DNA of 64,000 nucleotides, from positions 102,100,784-102,164,783 of the forward strand of contig CM070562.1 in assembly GCA_036346405.1 (NCBI GenBank), read 5' to 3'. Positions 24,100-35,087 of the stretch are shown here, one piece after another (the first letter of the stretch is position 1; each line of letters opens with the position of its first letter). This DNA is from Phyllostachys edulis. Its lineage: Eukaryota > Streptophyta > Magnoliopsida > Poales > Poaceae. The position numbers were made by a program, and so were the translations under genes. The notes beneath the pieces are model-generated. The model saw nothing but the letters and a program-made list of their open reading frames with translations. It was not told the origin of the DNA and made no database searches.

Positions 24100-24762
24100 T
24101 GTGAGGAACCCGGCTTATTCGGCTTGTAATGCTTAGTCTACCATTGACCATAGCATCACAAACAAAATAACCCGTGTCTTCGAGATATTTATACTTCCCA
24201 GAAATGCAGTATACACACCCTTTTACAAAATCATGCATCAATTCCATTCAAGACATAGAACCAAAGCACGAACTAGAATAAACAAAAGACGTACATAATA
24301 GAGTTATTACAAAAGGGGCCGACCGGCCAAATAACAACTAAGGGAAATAAATAAACAGCGGAAGCAAAAGCCATACAATGGCGATAAACAAGTGCCAATT
24401 AGTGTGCCTTTAACCCACAAGGCAACCAACCGTGCCGCCAACCTAGTCGTCAAATCCACCGCACATCTCACAAAAGTGAATCCCTGGAGGATCAACCTCC
24501 TCTGCAACAAATTAATTAAGCAAAGCAAATGAGTACAAAAATGTACTCGCAAGACTTACGTGTAGGGTAACAGACCTATACATATGCTACATGCAAGCTT
24601 ATTTAAGTGGAGGCTGTAGGTTGTTTTTAGCATAAAACAATTTTCATTTGCAATAATGTAATAGATTTAAAGCAGTTTTGCAATCTGTTTTTAATTTGCA
24701 ATTAACAGCGAGACAACAACATAATAAACACAGAGAATTCGAGATCCTTTGACTCCTGGGTT
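24100..24762 (-). repeat. FT3: E4-type chromovirus LTR 3' end, minus orientation
   Basis: The reverse complement aligns with about 6250-6814 of the E4 5' LTR. Landmarks are GAGTACA..TGTACTC, AGAGGAGGTTGATCC, GGCAACC and GGCCGA.CGGCC. The start TGTGAGGAACC corresponds to the E4 LTR end GGTTCTCACA. This piece is closer to E4 than to FT1/FT2/FT5/FT6. The short ORFs are not genes. Confidence 0.7.
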
Positions 24763-25120
24763 CGACCATATGGTTTGGACAATAGATGACATCGATTTGG
24801 ATATTTCGTTCAGGCATATCGAATAGATGCTTTGTCGGGCTCTAGTTTCACTAAAAGTGAATAATTGTTGAAAAAATGAGTGTGGATTTGGGAGAATTTG
24901 AATTATGGTCCAGAGGGGTTACCTCTGTTATTTTGTATAAAAATAAAAATAAAAAACCTAGTTTGTAACACGGGCGGGATATATTATAAACTGAGAAGTG
25001 TGAGAGGTGTATCTCACAAGTAGATAGGGGGAGATCCTCGTCCGGGTCGATTAAGGACCGAACGACAGTATATCCAACATAAGCGTAAGCGTACAACCAC
25101 ACGGCTGAACTAGGGCCGTC
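24763..25120 (+). repeat. FT4: chromovirus-like LTR fragment, plus orientation
   Basis: Aligns with 27995-28345 in FT5: ATGGTTTGG.CAATA.ATGA, TCGAATAGATGCTT.GTCGGGCTCTAGTTTC, GAGAGGTGTATCTC and GTCGATTAAGGACC. It directly follows minus-oriented FT3, so the junction near 24762 is an inversion or rearrangement point. Confidence 0.7.
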
Positions 25121-27479
25121 CTCGTTTCCTCCTCACGGCCGGCCACTGTGCGCCTCCACCACACTGCCTCGGTGCTGCCTGAGCCACGACGTCACCTCCC
25201 CTAGACTCCTTGTCCCGCTGGCAACCCTTTTGGGGTCACCGTCGCCCCGTCGCCGGCAACGAGCGCTGCCCTAAGCCACTCTGGCCTCCTCTGCTCCTTG
25301 CCCTTTGTGTGCTTTCTCTCCCTCTCTGTAGTGAGCCACTGACAAATGGGACCCACTTGTTAGTGAGCCAACGATTGCTAGTAGGTTGTGTAGCTGACAG
25401 TTGTGCCACTCAAAAATAACTAACTGAAATTAGTTTAGTAGGAGGTTTCATTAACAACACCTCAATTAAGCAAATTCCCCTTAATAAAAATTATGAGCTA
25501 GTGCCATATCAAATGCAAAGGCAAGCTAATTAGAAATTATGTTGATTTATTTAGCCATTATCATTTAATCAAAAAGAGCAAAACCAATTAGAAGTCAAGG
25601 TTGAAGTATAGTTGTCTAAATAAACAATGAACCTTTGGCCATGATTATGATAATAACAATAGTGGCAATAGGTCAATGAGATGGTTACTCAAAATTTGTA
25701 AAATAATTAGATAATAATTATCATCAGTATGCACTTAGAATAAATCTAAAAGATGGTGCCCCAATTGGAAATCAAGTAAAAATGGTTAATATTGCTAACG
25801 ACTTGATAATGGCTAGGCCTCACCTAGTTAGATGCCAGGTAAATAAAAAAAAGGACTAAATGATTAACTTGGAAATCTTGTTAGGACATAAATAATTATG
25901 TCAAAAAATGTAGACTTAATGGAATGGAAAGGTAAGTTTACATTAGGAGATATGCCATAATCTAATAACCAAAAATTTGTAGAATTAACTCAATCTAATA
26001 ATCGTAAAACATGACATGTGGGATCATAAATATTCAAGGATTAAGATAAGGAAGGGAATAAAAGTAATTAGAATTGATAACTAGCAAACGATAGTAGGCT
26101 CTAGGCCAAGGTCAGTAGAGAGGATGCAAGCAATAAATTTGACAATAATATTGAAATAATGAATTTTTATCATCTATGATATGACCCAAATTTAAATGAG
26201 CAAATACTGAAATATAATCTTATAATTAGGAATACCTAAATGGCAAAAGGGTCCTAAACCATTAATAAATAATTTGAGTTTTAGTTCAGGGCAATTTAAT
26301 ATGGTTGTGCAGTCCCATGAAATGATAGTATAAAGGGTAGGTTCCACACAAATTCTATTATTTGATTAACCGATTCTAACAATGTCAAATAAAACTAAAC
26401 AATGACTAGTAATGGTAACGACTAGTTAAAACACTACGAATATGACTAAGTTAGTCATAATCAATTTGATAATATGGTTACAGTACACCTAGAACCCATC
26501 TAATTAAATGATTAACCAAAAACCTAGCGTTGTATAATAACCGGGGAGAAATTAGCATAACATGAAATGATAACAAGTCCTAAGATTCTTTAGTGTAGGT
26601 TTAATTTATTAAATTATCAGTCAAAATGTAAATAGTGGTGAACTTTAATTGAAGACTACTTAGTGTGACATTAATGTTTAGATTAAATTAGAAATTCAAC
26701 TAGAAATTCTATTAACAATAAAATTGTACACCTTTGTTAAGATGTAACCATGCAAGTTATAAGGTGTCTACATGACCGTTGGACCCGGGCCGTTAATAAT
26801 TGACTAGATTGAGGGTTATCTTTCCAACGAGCACAATTTGATTAGGTTATAATATAACACATATGCCACACGCATAATTAAGCCTAAAAAAAGTAGAAGC
26901 TAAACTATGAGTTGTGTCGTGTAGGTTCTTCCCATTAATTCTTCTAGGTTGAAATCAAAGTCGACAATAGCGATTCTTATAAATGGCCTTTTGTTAGTAA
27001 AATGGATAATCGAGCAATTAGGATGAGTATTTGCTAGGTAAGAATTAGTAGTCTTAGGCCTCACAACCTGAAATGAGTAGTTAGCTACTTAACAAAAAAA
27101 TAGTCATTAGTACATATTTTAACTTAAGGTTAACCTAGTATAATAGGTGTACCTCGGTGTGAGCTTGACTACGATAATAATTATGACAAGAGTAAATCAA
27201 TACAATGATAAAACTCAGACGCATAAAGCTGTCGTCTAAATCGTAAGGATGGTATCAAGATGATACTCATAGGACACACCTAAATCATGGAACTTCCTTG
27301 ATAAATAGGAAATAATAATAATAATTATTAAATGAACTAGGCCTTCCATGCAAGTCATGGTAAGGTACTCTCAATAAAATGGTTATAATTCAACAACAAA
27401 ACAAAGGCAAGTCAATTTTATCTATCGTACACTGCTATTCGCTTCCAATAAAATGAACAATTCATAAAATGAGAAAATT
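25121..27479. other. gene-free stretch: short GC-rich segment then AT-rich sequence
   Basis: 25121-25330 is GC-rich. The phrase ACTGACAAATGGGACCCAC at 25337, typical of grass LTRs, suggests more chromovirus LTR. From about 25420 to 27450 the sequence is strongly AT-rich with many TAATTA and AATTAG strings. It has no ORF of note on either strand, no LTR ends, no tRNA and no recognisable repeat partner in the window. It may be ancient non-coding retrotransposon interior. Confidence 0.4.
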
Positions 27480-29462
27480 CACTTTCAGTTCAAAGGAAAT
27501 ACACTTTCTCTGTTGAAAAGCATAAATTTCAGAAAATACGCTTTCGACGTTACCCTTTTAATTATTTTAGGATTTTTCAAACCAAGCAAAATTGAAAAGT
27601 TAATAACTTTTGCATATGAACTCCAAATTGAATGAATATTTTTTATAAAGTCATATAAAATCATGCTATGTTTGAATATTAAAAAAAACACATTTTGTTG
27701 CTATTGAATTTATTTTACTTTTTATGATTTGTTATCGGCTCTTTTGAATAGATGTCGGAACGCGAACGAAATATTCGACGACCCACCATCCTCATACTCA
27801 GAGCTACCAGAGCAAGGCAAGCACCTCCTTTGACCATTATTTCAATTATTGTATTTCATTGTGCAAAATCTATTATGCATGCGTGTATGTTTGGCTAAAA
27901 TTGCTATATTTGGGGATAATGGTAGTTAAATTCCTATTGTATGCATGGTCCTCCTTCATATGTTGATATCCTTACTGTTGTATCCTTTAGGATATGGTTT
28001 GGGCAATAAATGATGTCGATTTTGGTATTTCGATTAGGAATGTCGAATAGATGCTTAGTCGGGCTCTAGTTTCGTTAAAATTAAATAATTGATGAAAATG
28101 TGAGTATGGTTTTGGGAGAATTTGAAATGTGGTCTAGAGGGGGTACCTCTGTTAATTTGTATAAAAATGAAAAATGAAAAGCTTAGATTATGACGCAGAC
28201 AAGTTATATTATGAACTGATGAACATGAGAGGTGTATCTCGCGTGTAGATATGGGAAGATCCTCGCCTGGGTCGATTAAGGACCCAACATCAGTGTATCC
28301 AACCTACCGTAAGCGTACAAACACATGGCTAAACTGGGGCGGTCTTAGCTAATTAAGTTGCCTAGGTCTAGCCTTGCACGTTAGTAAGCTGCAGAAGTAG
28401 AGCAATCCAAGACGGGTTGTTCGAAGAGGCTCCCTTCACCAAGTTGTCAGGAACAAAGCTTGCTGATACAATGGCCAATGCCTCACTAAAATTGGAGGAA
28501 CTCGGGTGATGTGAGGATGTACCATTCGCTAGGCTAATGCAAGGTTAGGTCTAGGTGATATAAAGGCTTCGCTGCGAACTCTAGACTACTTACTAACGTG
28601 TTGTGAGCGGTGGCGTCAATGGATGCCAAACAAACTAGAGAACTTGCATCGTGTGGATAAAGGTGTACGCCTTTGTAGAGTGTAAATCTATTTAAATAGC
28701 CGTGCTCACGGTGATGAGTGTGCTAAGTGTCGTTTTGCTGGGTATAGTCTTAATTTTTGCAAAAACGGTTTGTTCAAAAATGTTGGAATGGTTGGTTTGT
28801 GTAAGTGCCATGTCTATGCCTGAGAATAAAATGTTAATCGCAGCCGAGGTGGGTTGTGGTCTTTCTATTATTGAGTTACATACTTGTTATTTCGATATCT
28901 GCCAACTGCTCTTTAAATTCCGTTGCAAATTATTACATAGTGATATTGAAAATAAAACTTGCTTAATGCTGAAAATAACTTATAGAATAGAGCCTCATCT
29001 TTTGTTAGCCTTGCATAATTATGTTGTGATACACTACAAGTCTTATTGAGTACAAAATGTACTCAATCTTGCTTAAATTGTTGATCAGAGTATAAGGATG
29101 AGCCTAAGCCGGACGATGCGTTCTTTGCACCCGGTACCAGAGGGTTCGGTGACTGGTCTTGCTAGGGCCATGTCCTTATCGGTTGCCTAAGGGTATGGAT
29201 GGGCACACCGCTGGACTTTTGAGTTTATTTTCTATGCTTCCGTTGTTTAACTTGCTACTTATGTTTTAATATGGCCAATCGGCCGTGTAATAAATACTTG
29301 TCATGTAAACGCTTAAGTTTATGTCCTATATTTGTTTCATATTGTATTTATAATGTATGCATGTGAATATCAATATTGTAGATGTATGTACTAGCCACTG
29401 ATCATGGGACTAGTACGGTACACATACGAGAGCTTTGGGTATTCGACGCCAGGGGTCCGACA
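27480..29462 (+). repeat. FT5: chromovirus-like LTR 3' half, plus orientation
   Basis: Ends at ..GGGGTCCGACA (29462), an LTR 3' end. It contains the same blocks as FT2 and FT6 in reverse: GTTATCGGCTCTTTTGAATAGATGTCGG, GTCGGGCTCTAG, GTGTACGCCTTTGTAG, CTATTTAAATAG at 28688, and TGTACTCAATCTTGCTTAA. ORFs in it (for example 28702-29049) are LTR sequence without a domain. Confidence 0.75.
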
Positions 29463-32400
29463 AAAATCACAACCCTCCTCAGCTGCAATCAACATTTCAT
29501 TCTCAGCCATAGACATGACACTCACACCAACCAACCATTCCAATACTTTCCAACAAACTATTTTTGCAAAAATCAAGACTATATCCGGTGAAACAACAAT
29601 TAGCAAGCTCATGGCCGCGAGCACAACTATTTAAATAGATTTATACTTTACAGAGGTGTACAACTTTACCCACATGATACAAGGTCTCTAGTTTGTTTAG
29701 TATCTATTGATACCACCACACCCAACATTATAGTATGTAGTCTAGAGTTCGTAATGAAACATTTACATCATCTAATCCTAACCTTGCACTAGCCTAGTGA
29801 ATGACAACCCTCACTTCACCCAGGTACTCCCTCGTCTTAGTGAGGCATTCACCATTGTATCAGAAAGCTTTAGCCCCGACACCTTGGACATGCTCGTACT
29901 ACTGTGGCCTACTAATATGCAAGGCTAGTCCTAATATGACTTAATTAGTTAAGGCTATCCCATAACTAGCAAACCTATCCGGACATGCTCGTACTACTAC
30001 GACCTACCAATATGCAAGGCTAGTCCTAAATGACTTAATTATCTAAGGCTATCCCATAACTAGCACATGTAGTTGTACACTTAGGCTTAGGTTGGATACA
30101 CCGGCGTTTGGTCCTTAATTCACCCGGACGAGGATCTCCCCCTATCTACTTGTGAGATACACCTCACTGACTTCTCCGTTCATAATATAACTCGCCCATG
30201 TCAATGACTAAGTTTTTCATTTTTCATTTTTATACAAATTAACATAGGTAACCCCTCTAGTCAACATTTCAAAATCTCCCAAATCCATACACAATTTTCA
30301 TCAAGTGTTCAAATTTAGTGAAAATTAGAGCCTAGCTAAGCATCTATATGCTATTCATAGTCGAAATACCCAAATTGACATCATCTATTGTCTAAACCAT
30401 GTACAAAAGGATACAACAGTAAGGATACCAACATCTCAAGGAGAATCATGCATACAATAGGAATTTAACTACCGTTATCCATAAATATAGCAATTTTAGC
30501 CAAACATCCACGCATGCATAATAAATTTTGCAACACAAAGTAAAATTATTTGAAATAAAGGGATCAACCTGGTCAAAGGATGTGCTTGCCTAGCTCTGGT
30601 TGCTCAGAGAATAAGGTCGCTTGATCGTCAAATATTTCCTTTGCGTTTCTGACATGTATTCAAAAGAGCCGATAACAAATTACAAATAGTAAAATAAATT
30701 CAATAGTAACAAAATCCAAATATTTTTGCTTATTTAGGCAGAGCATGATTTTATATGAATTTATCAAAAATATTCATTCAATTTGGAGTTCATATGCAAA
30801 AGTCATTAGCATTTCAATTTTGCTTGGTTTGAAAAATCCTGAAAATTACAAAAGGGTCATGTCAAAAGCGTACTTTCTGAAATTTACGGTTCCCAATAGA
30901 GAAAGCATATTTTCTTTATACTGAAGACGGCTTTTCCATTTATATATTTTTCTGAAAAACAATTTCTTACATGTGGGCCCTACTTGTCAATCTCTCATAT
31001 TTTAATTTCTTGATTTTATTTACGAAAACAATGGCGGTCCCACATGTCATAAACTCATTGATTATTAACTAAATGATTACATCTAATTTTATTTTTAATC
31101 CTGGGTTAACTCTCTAACACGTGGGGTCAACTTGTTTTAATACCAAAAATAGTAGGTGGGTCCCGCATGTTAGTGACTCATTTACTAAAGACGTTTAAAA
31201 TTAGTTTTTTTTTTATCGTTTTAACTAGTCCCAGTTGTCATTCACTTAAGACACGTAACCACTATCATTAGTGTTAATCAAATCCTAAATGTGAGTGGGA
31301 CCCATGGTTAGTGAGAGAGAGAGAGAGAAGGAAGAACAGAGTGTGTGTGGCCGAGCGCGATGGCGAGCTCGCCGATAGTGAACGGAGCAATGAACGGCGA
31401 CATTGAGTGGCGAAATGGGAAGAGGGTAGCATGGCGAAGCTATGGGTGGTGGTGGCGACAAGGGAGATGGCCGAAGGCGGCGTCACGGTGGCAAAGAGCA
31501 GCGGAGTTCCTCAGGTCTATGACGGGCTTCGTGTAGGAGGCATCCTCTGGGCTAAACGTTGAGTGCATTGGACTCAGTGAGTCCAGGCGGTGCTAAAGGG
31601 CCGGGCGCAAGGACCTAGGGTCACCAGAGGCGAGCTGGTAGTGTTTTCCACATCGGTGCCATGGACGGCTATGGGCTCAATAGTGCAACCTACTCGCCCG
31701 GTGCGAACTAAAGGGCGCATAATGTTCAGGAGCTCACCAGGATCACAGAGGTGAGGATGATGAGGTTGGAGATGAGTTGGGGCGGCCGAACGGTGATGAA
31801 CAGAGGCGGCGGCATCAAGCTTCAAGGTGATCGAGCTCCTCGGCGGAATCGGGCTGAAAAGTAGCACGAGAATAGCTTTAGGGGAGCATAAGGATGGGGA
31901 AAATGACCTTGATGAAGCTGGGGACTCACAGGAGTGGCTTGTCGACAATGAGCAGCGACGACAGAAAGGTTCATGGTGAATGTGGTCTACGTCGATGGAG
32001 ATAGTACAAGAAGGTGCACGTTAGCTCGCACGCATGCTGAGGATGGAGGTGGAGGGAGGAATTGAGCAAGGACTCACCGAGTCAATAGAAATCAACGGAA
32101 ATGGCAGCGGCGACCGTAATTGGGGAAGAAACACGAGGGCTTGATTCTCTGTGAGATAGATAATGTTAAGAAATGGGATAGCATGGAACACGTTGTGACA
32201 CACTCGGGTTGAGCTCAAACTCACTGGAGCGACGGGAACGCGTTGGCTCAGATCAGGGCGTGCGTCGGAGATGAAGAAGACGATGGTGCTTACGCATCAC
32301 AGAGCTCCAAAGGCTACATTGAGCAAATAAAGAGCATGAGTGAGGTGCTAGACGAAGGATGACGTGGGTGTCAAGGGGAATGGAGCTCACTAGAGTAAAT

Positions 32401-32660
32401 GGTGGTGCGAAGCTTGCTCACCGGTGTTGAGGACCACGCTTACGTTCCTACGAAAACAGAGAGCAAGAAGCTCGGTTTTGCATGAAAATGGAACTAGGGT
32501 GAGCTGAGGAAGAAGATGACACGGTGGGGAGCTTATGTACGGCTGAGTTTAGCGTCAGATCGATGGCGAGAAGTTGGCGGTTGCATGAGAAATTCGCGGG
32601 CACGCTCTGGCTTCTCCGTCTGCTCGGGAAAAGGCGGCGTCAGGCGGGTGGGTGGCATGG
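29463..32660 (-). repeat. FT6: chromovirus-like LTR, minus orientation, up to E3
   Basis: Starts inside the LTR (AATCACAACCCTCC, homologous to 19930 in FT2) and stays colinear with FT2 through about 31600. CTATTTAAATAG is at 29627. 30000-30070 repeats a short segment (CGTACTACxxxGCCTACxAATATGCAAGGCTAGTCC) found just before it. The GC-rich part (31300-32650), with several domain-less ORFs, is the promoter-distal section of the LTR. It is truncated at 32660 by the E3 LTR, so it is E3's insertion target. Confidence 0.7.
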
Positions 32661-33980
32661 TGTAGGATCAAGGATAACTGACTAGAGGGGGTGAATAGGA
32701 GGTTTTAAAACTTTTTGACTAATTAACAAATTAAGCCAATTACCAACTAAGTCTAAACTAAATACAATTCTAGCTAAGCAATTCAACACAAGATAAATGC
32801 TAGAATTGTAAATGCGAAAATAGTAAAGACAAGAAATAACCACAATTGAGACAATGAAGTTTTTCCCGTGGTATCGAAGATTTGCCGGTCTTCACTAGTC
32901 CACGTTGAGAAAGCTTGAACTAATCAAGCCGGCACCACGAATTAAGCCTTCCCTCGATCACTAGAGGTTGTTCTTCCTCTGCTCCAAAGATGGCGAACTC
33001 CAAGCCACTCACAATTGCCACCGGGCCTCTTCACAATTCTTCTTGAAGAGATCACTATGCTCAAGGCTCTAAGGATGTTAAATGAATTCTAGCACACTGT
33101 CCTTGAGCATGTGGAAGGGTATTTATACCCCTCACCAACAAATACGACTATTGGGGAGGAAATCTCAACTTTTCAGCGAAATGCGGTGCTACTGCCAACC
33201 AAGGGCTGGTACTATCGCATCTCACCTAACAGCACAGAATGGCTATAAGAGTCGCATTAACTGCTCTGACATAGCCGTTGGAAAATTCGGCACGGTACTA
33301 CCGCTAACCATCATGTGGTAGTTCCGCTTGCAGGTACTACCGGAAAATGAAAGCGGTACTACCATTTCACGAAGGTCCCAAAAAGGGTATCTACTGGAAA
33401 AAAAAATGTACCGCAGCATTTTCGGTCACACTGGGGTGTGGTCATACCGCGCTACGGTAGTACCGCTAATAAACCTCTAGAACTACCACTCTCAGGGTTT
33501 GCAACCGACCCAAAAAGGTGCCGCTCTGGAATTTACATATCGCCAACAAATTTTCGGAACAACCGGATTGCGGTAGTACCGCCGACGCAACGTCGGTACT
33601 ACCGATAACCCTGACAAAGCATAGTTGGCTTTCCAAATCAAATTCTAAATGCATGCATGATCCTAAATTGATCTAAATGGCACAAGAACATGCTATCAAG
33701 CTACTAGTCATGATCCCTCTTAATAGTACGATATTTAACATAAAATTCGGTCTTCCATCCTTTTCTCCTAAGACTGACTAAACATAAAAATGATTCTAGA
33801 CTACTTGTACCTTGTCTTTGAACCATATTGATCTTCATGTTGGCCTTTGGCATGCATCTTCCAAGTTGTCAAACTCACCATTAGGACTTAACCTTATAAA
33901 TACTCAATAAACATGTTAGTCCCATATTCACATATTATCATTAATTACCAAAATAATTTTTAGGGGCCTAGAAGCTTTCA
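32661..33980 (-). repeat. 3' LTR of E3
   Basis: A 1320-bp LTR reading TGAAAGCTTCTAGG..GATCCTACA on the minus strand. The purine tract lies just outside at 33981-33990. It contains a cluster of GCGGTA.TACCGC palindromic words (about 33180-33610). The plus-strand start TGTAGGATCAAGG..GACTAGAGGGGGTGAATAGG is a common Sirevirus LTR end in grasses. No gene is present. Confidence 0.82.
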
Positions 33981-33990
33981 ATCTCCCCCT
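33981..33990 (-). other. polypurine tract of E3
   Basis: AGGGGGAGAT on the minus strand abuts the LTR start TGAAAG. Similar GGGGGAG words recur upstream at about 45560, 45890 and 45952. The remaining 79 bp to the E1 target duplication are E3 non-coding sequence. Confidence 0.75.
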
Positions 33991-34074
33991 TTTTGGTAAC
34001 TGATGACAACCCAAATAATATGTGAGAAAGATTGTTTTGAATATACTATTTGTTGTGAAACGAGTGTATATTCT

Positions 34075-34703
34075 TGTCGACGATCGAATCGCCGATCTTA
34101 CGAAAATAAAAAGAGGAAAATGACGTGGAGTATCCTCGAAGAGAATGGGGTTGCTCTTTATTAATATGAATCGATTACAAGATCGACTAGGGACTATCTC
34201 CAATTACACGAATGTATTGAATGCTACTTTGCTTTGGCTTCGAGGTTGCCTTCATTGTTCGATGTTGTGTGTGCGTGTCCTCGTCTTCTGCGTTCCACCA
34301 TTAAATAACTCCCGAAGAGGCGACAGTTACTCCTGGAGAAGGCGTCTCTGATGAAACGTTACAACTGGTCGGAGATTTAAGGTAGTTAACAATGTGCTAA
34401 CTACCTTGCGGTTAAGTACTTGTGAGAAGCTTAACCGTAGGGTGGTTTATTGTCAGTGTCTTGTATATCATCGCATGGTATGGAACGTTTTGCATGTGTT
34501 CCATTCATCATACGGTTAAGGGTGCTTGTTCATAGCATTTTCGAGCAGCTACCTAGTCGAAACCTAGTCCGACCAGGGTACCCATCGTGTAACCTCTGGA
34601 ATCCTTACGACCAGTGAGGTCGTTAGCCTTAGGGGTTACGACCATGAAGACGTATGGTCTTTTATGTATTTAAGTTAATACATAGAGGTTTTAATCCTCG
34701 TCA
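34075..34703 (-). repeat. 3' LTR of E1
   Basis: 629 bp, aligning with 44836-45468 with scattered substitutions and small indels. It ends at TGTCGAC on the left (34075), flanked by ATTCT. It shares TTATTTAA, a possible TATA-like site, and inverted CTTAACCG words with the other LTRs of the family. Confidence 0.92.
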
Positions 34704-34717
34704 GCTAGCCCCTAAAC
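34704..34717 (-). other. polypurine tract region of E1
   Basis: The minus strand reads GTTTAGGGGCTAGC directly before the LTR start TGACGAGG. E2 has the equivalent TTTGGGGGCTAGC (about 59600-59612), so the tract is conserved in position. Confidence 0.65.
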
Positions 34718-34934
34718 TTTAAATGAACAGGTCGTGGAACACCTTCTTCCGATGAATCTGTATCGGGTAGACCCCCATTTAATGTCGTGACATTCGAGGT
34801 GGTTTGTGTTCATTTTAAAGTTGAGAACTTGCCTTGGGAACTGAAGAGTTCTTCTGTCCGTTGGGTGAAAAAGAAGCTTTTTGCCGTTCAGACTTTTGCG
34901 GACAACCTCCAATTGTAATTTAAAGATCTGAGGC

Positions 34935-34942
34935 TATAAAAT
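34935..34942 (+). promoter_or_regulatory. TATA box of the antisense gene in E1
   Basis: TATAAAAT in the context GAGGCTATAAAATCCCCATC, 153 bp before the ATG at 35088. The same box with the same flanks occurs in E2 at 59373-59380 (minus). It lies outside the LTR, between it and the antisense gene, so that gene seems to have its own promoter. Confidence 0.6.
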
Positions 34943-35087
34943 CCCCATCGCTAGACCTTTTGGATTTTTTATGCTTCCAGATCCCCTTTCTGATCTCCTT
35001 TACCGAGAAAAATCTTCATCCTTCTTTTCTTGTTCTTCCAACTACAAAATCTCCTACGAACTCTACTCATCCTTGAGGATTTTCATC

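Noticed and set aside
28702..29049. 115-codon ORF with hydrophobic N-terminus
   Set aside because: It lies within LTR sequence shared by FT1, FT2 and FT5, and the frame is not conserved in the other copies.
31345..32224. GC-rich ORFs on both strands that look exon-like
   Set aside because: Colinear with the GC-rich part of FT2 (22620-22890) and with LTR architecture; no domain. They are part of FT6.
34075..34703. Treating 34075-34703 or 44836-45468 as solo LTRs
   Set aside because: Matching ATTCT target duplications and a complete gag-pol interior between them show they are the two LTRs of one element.
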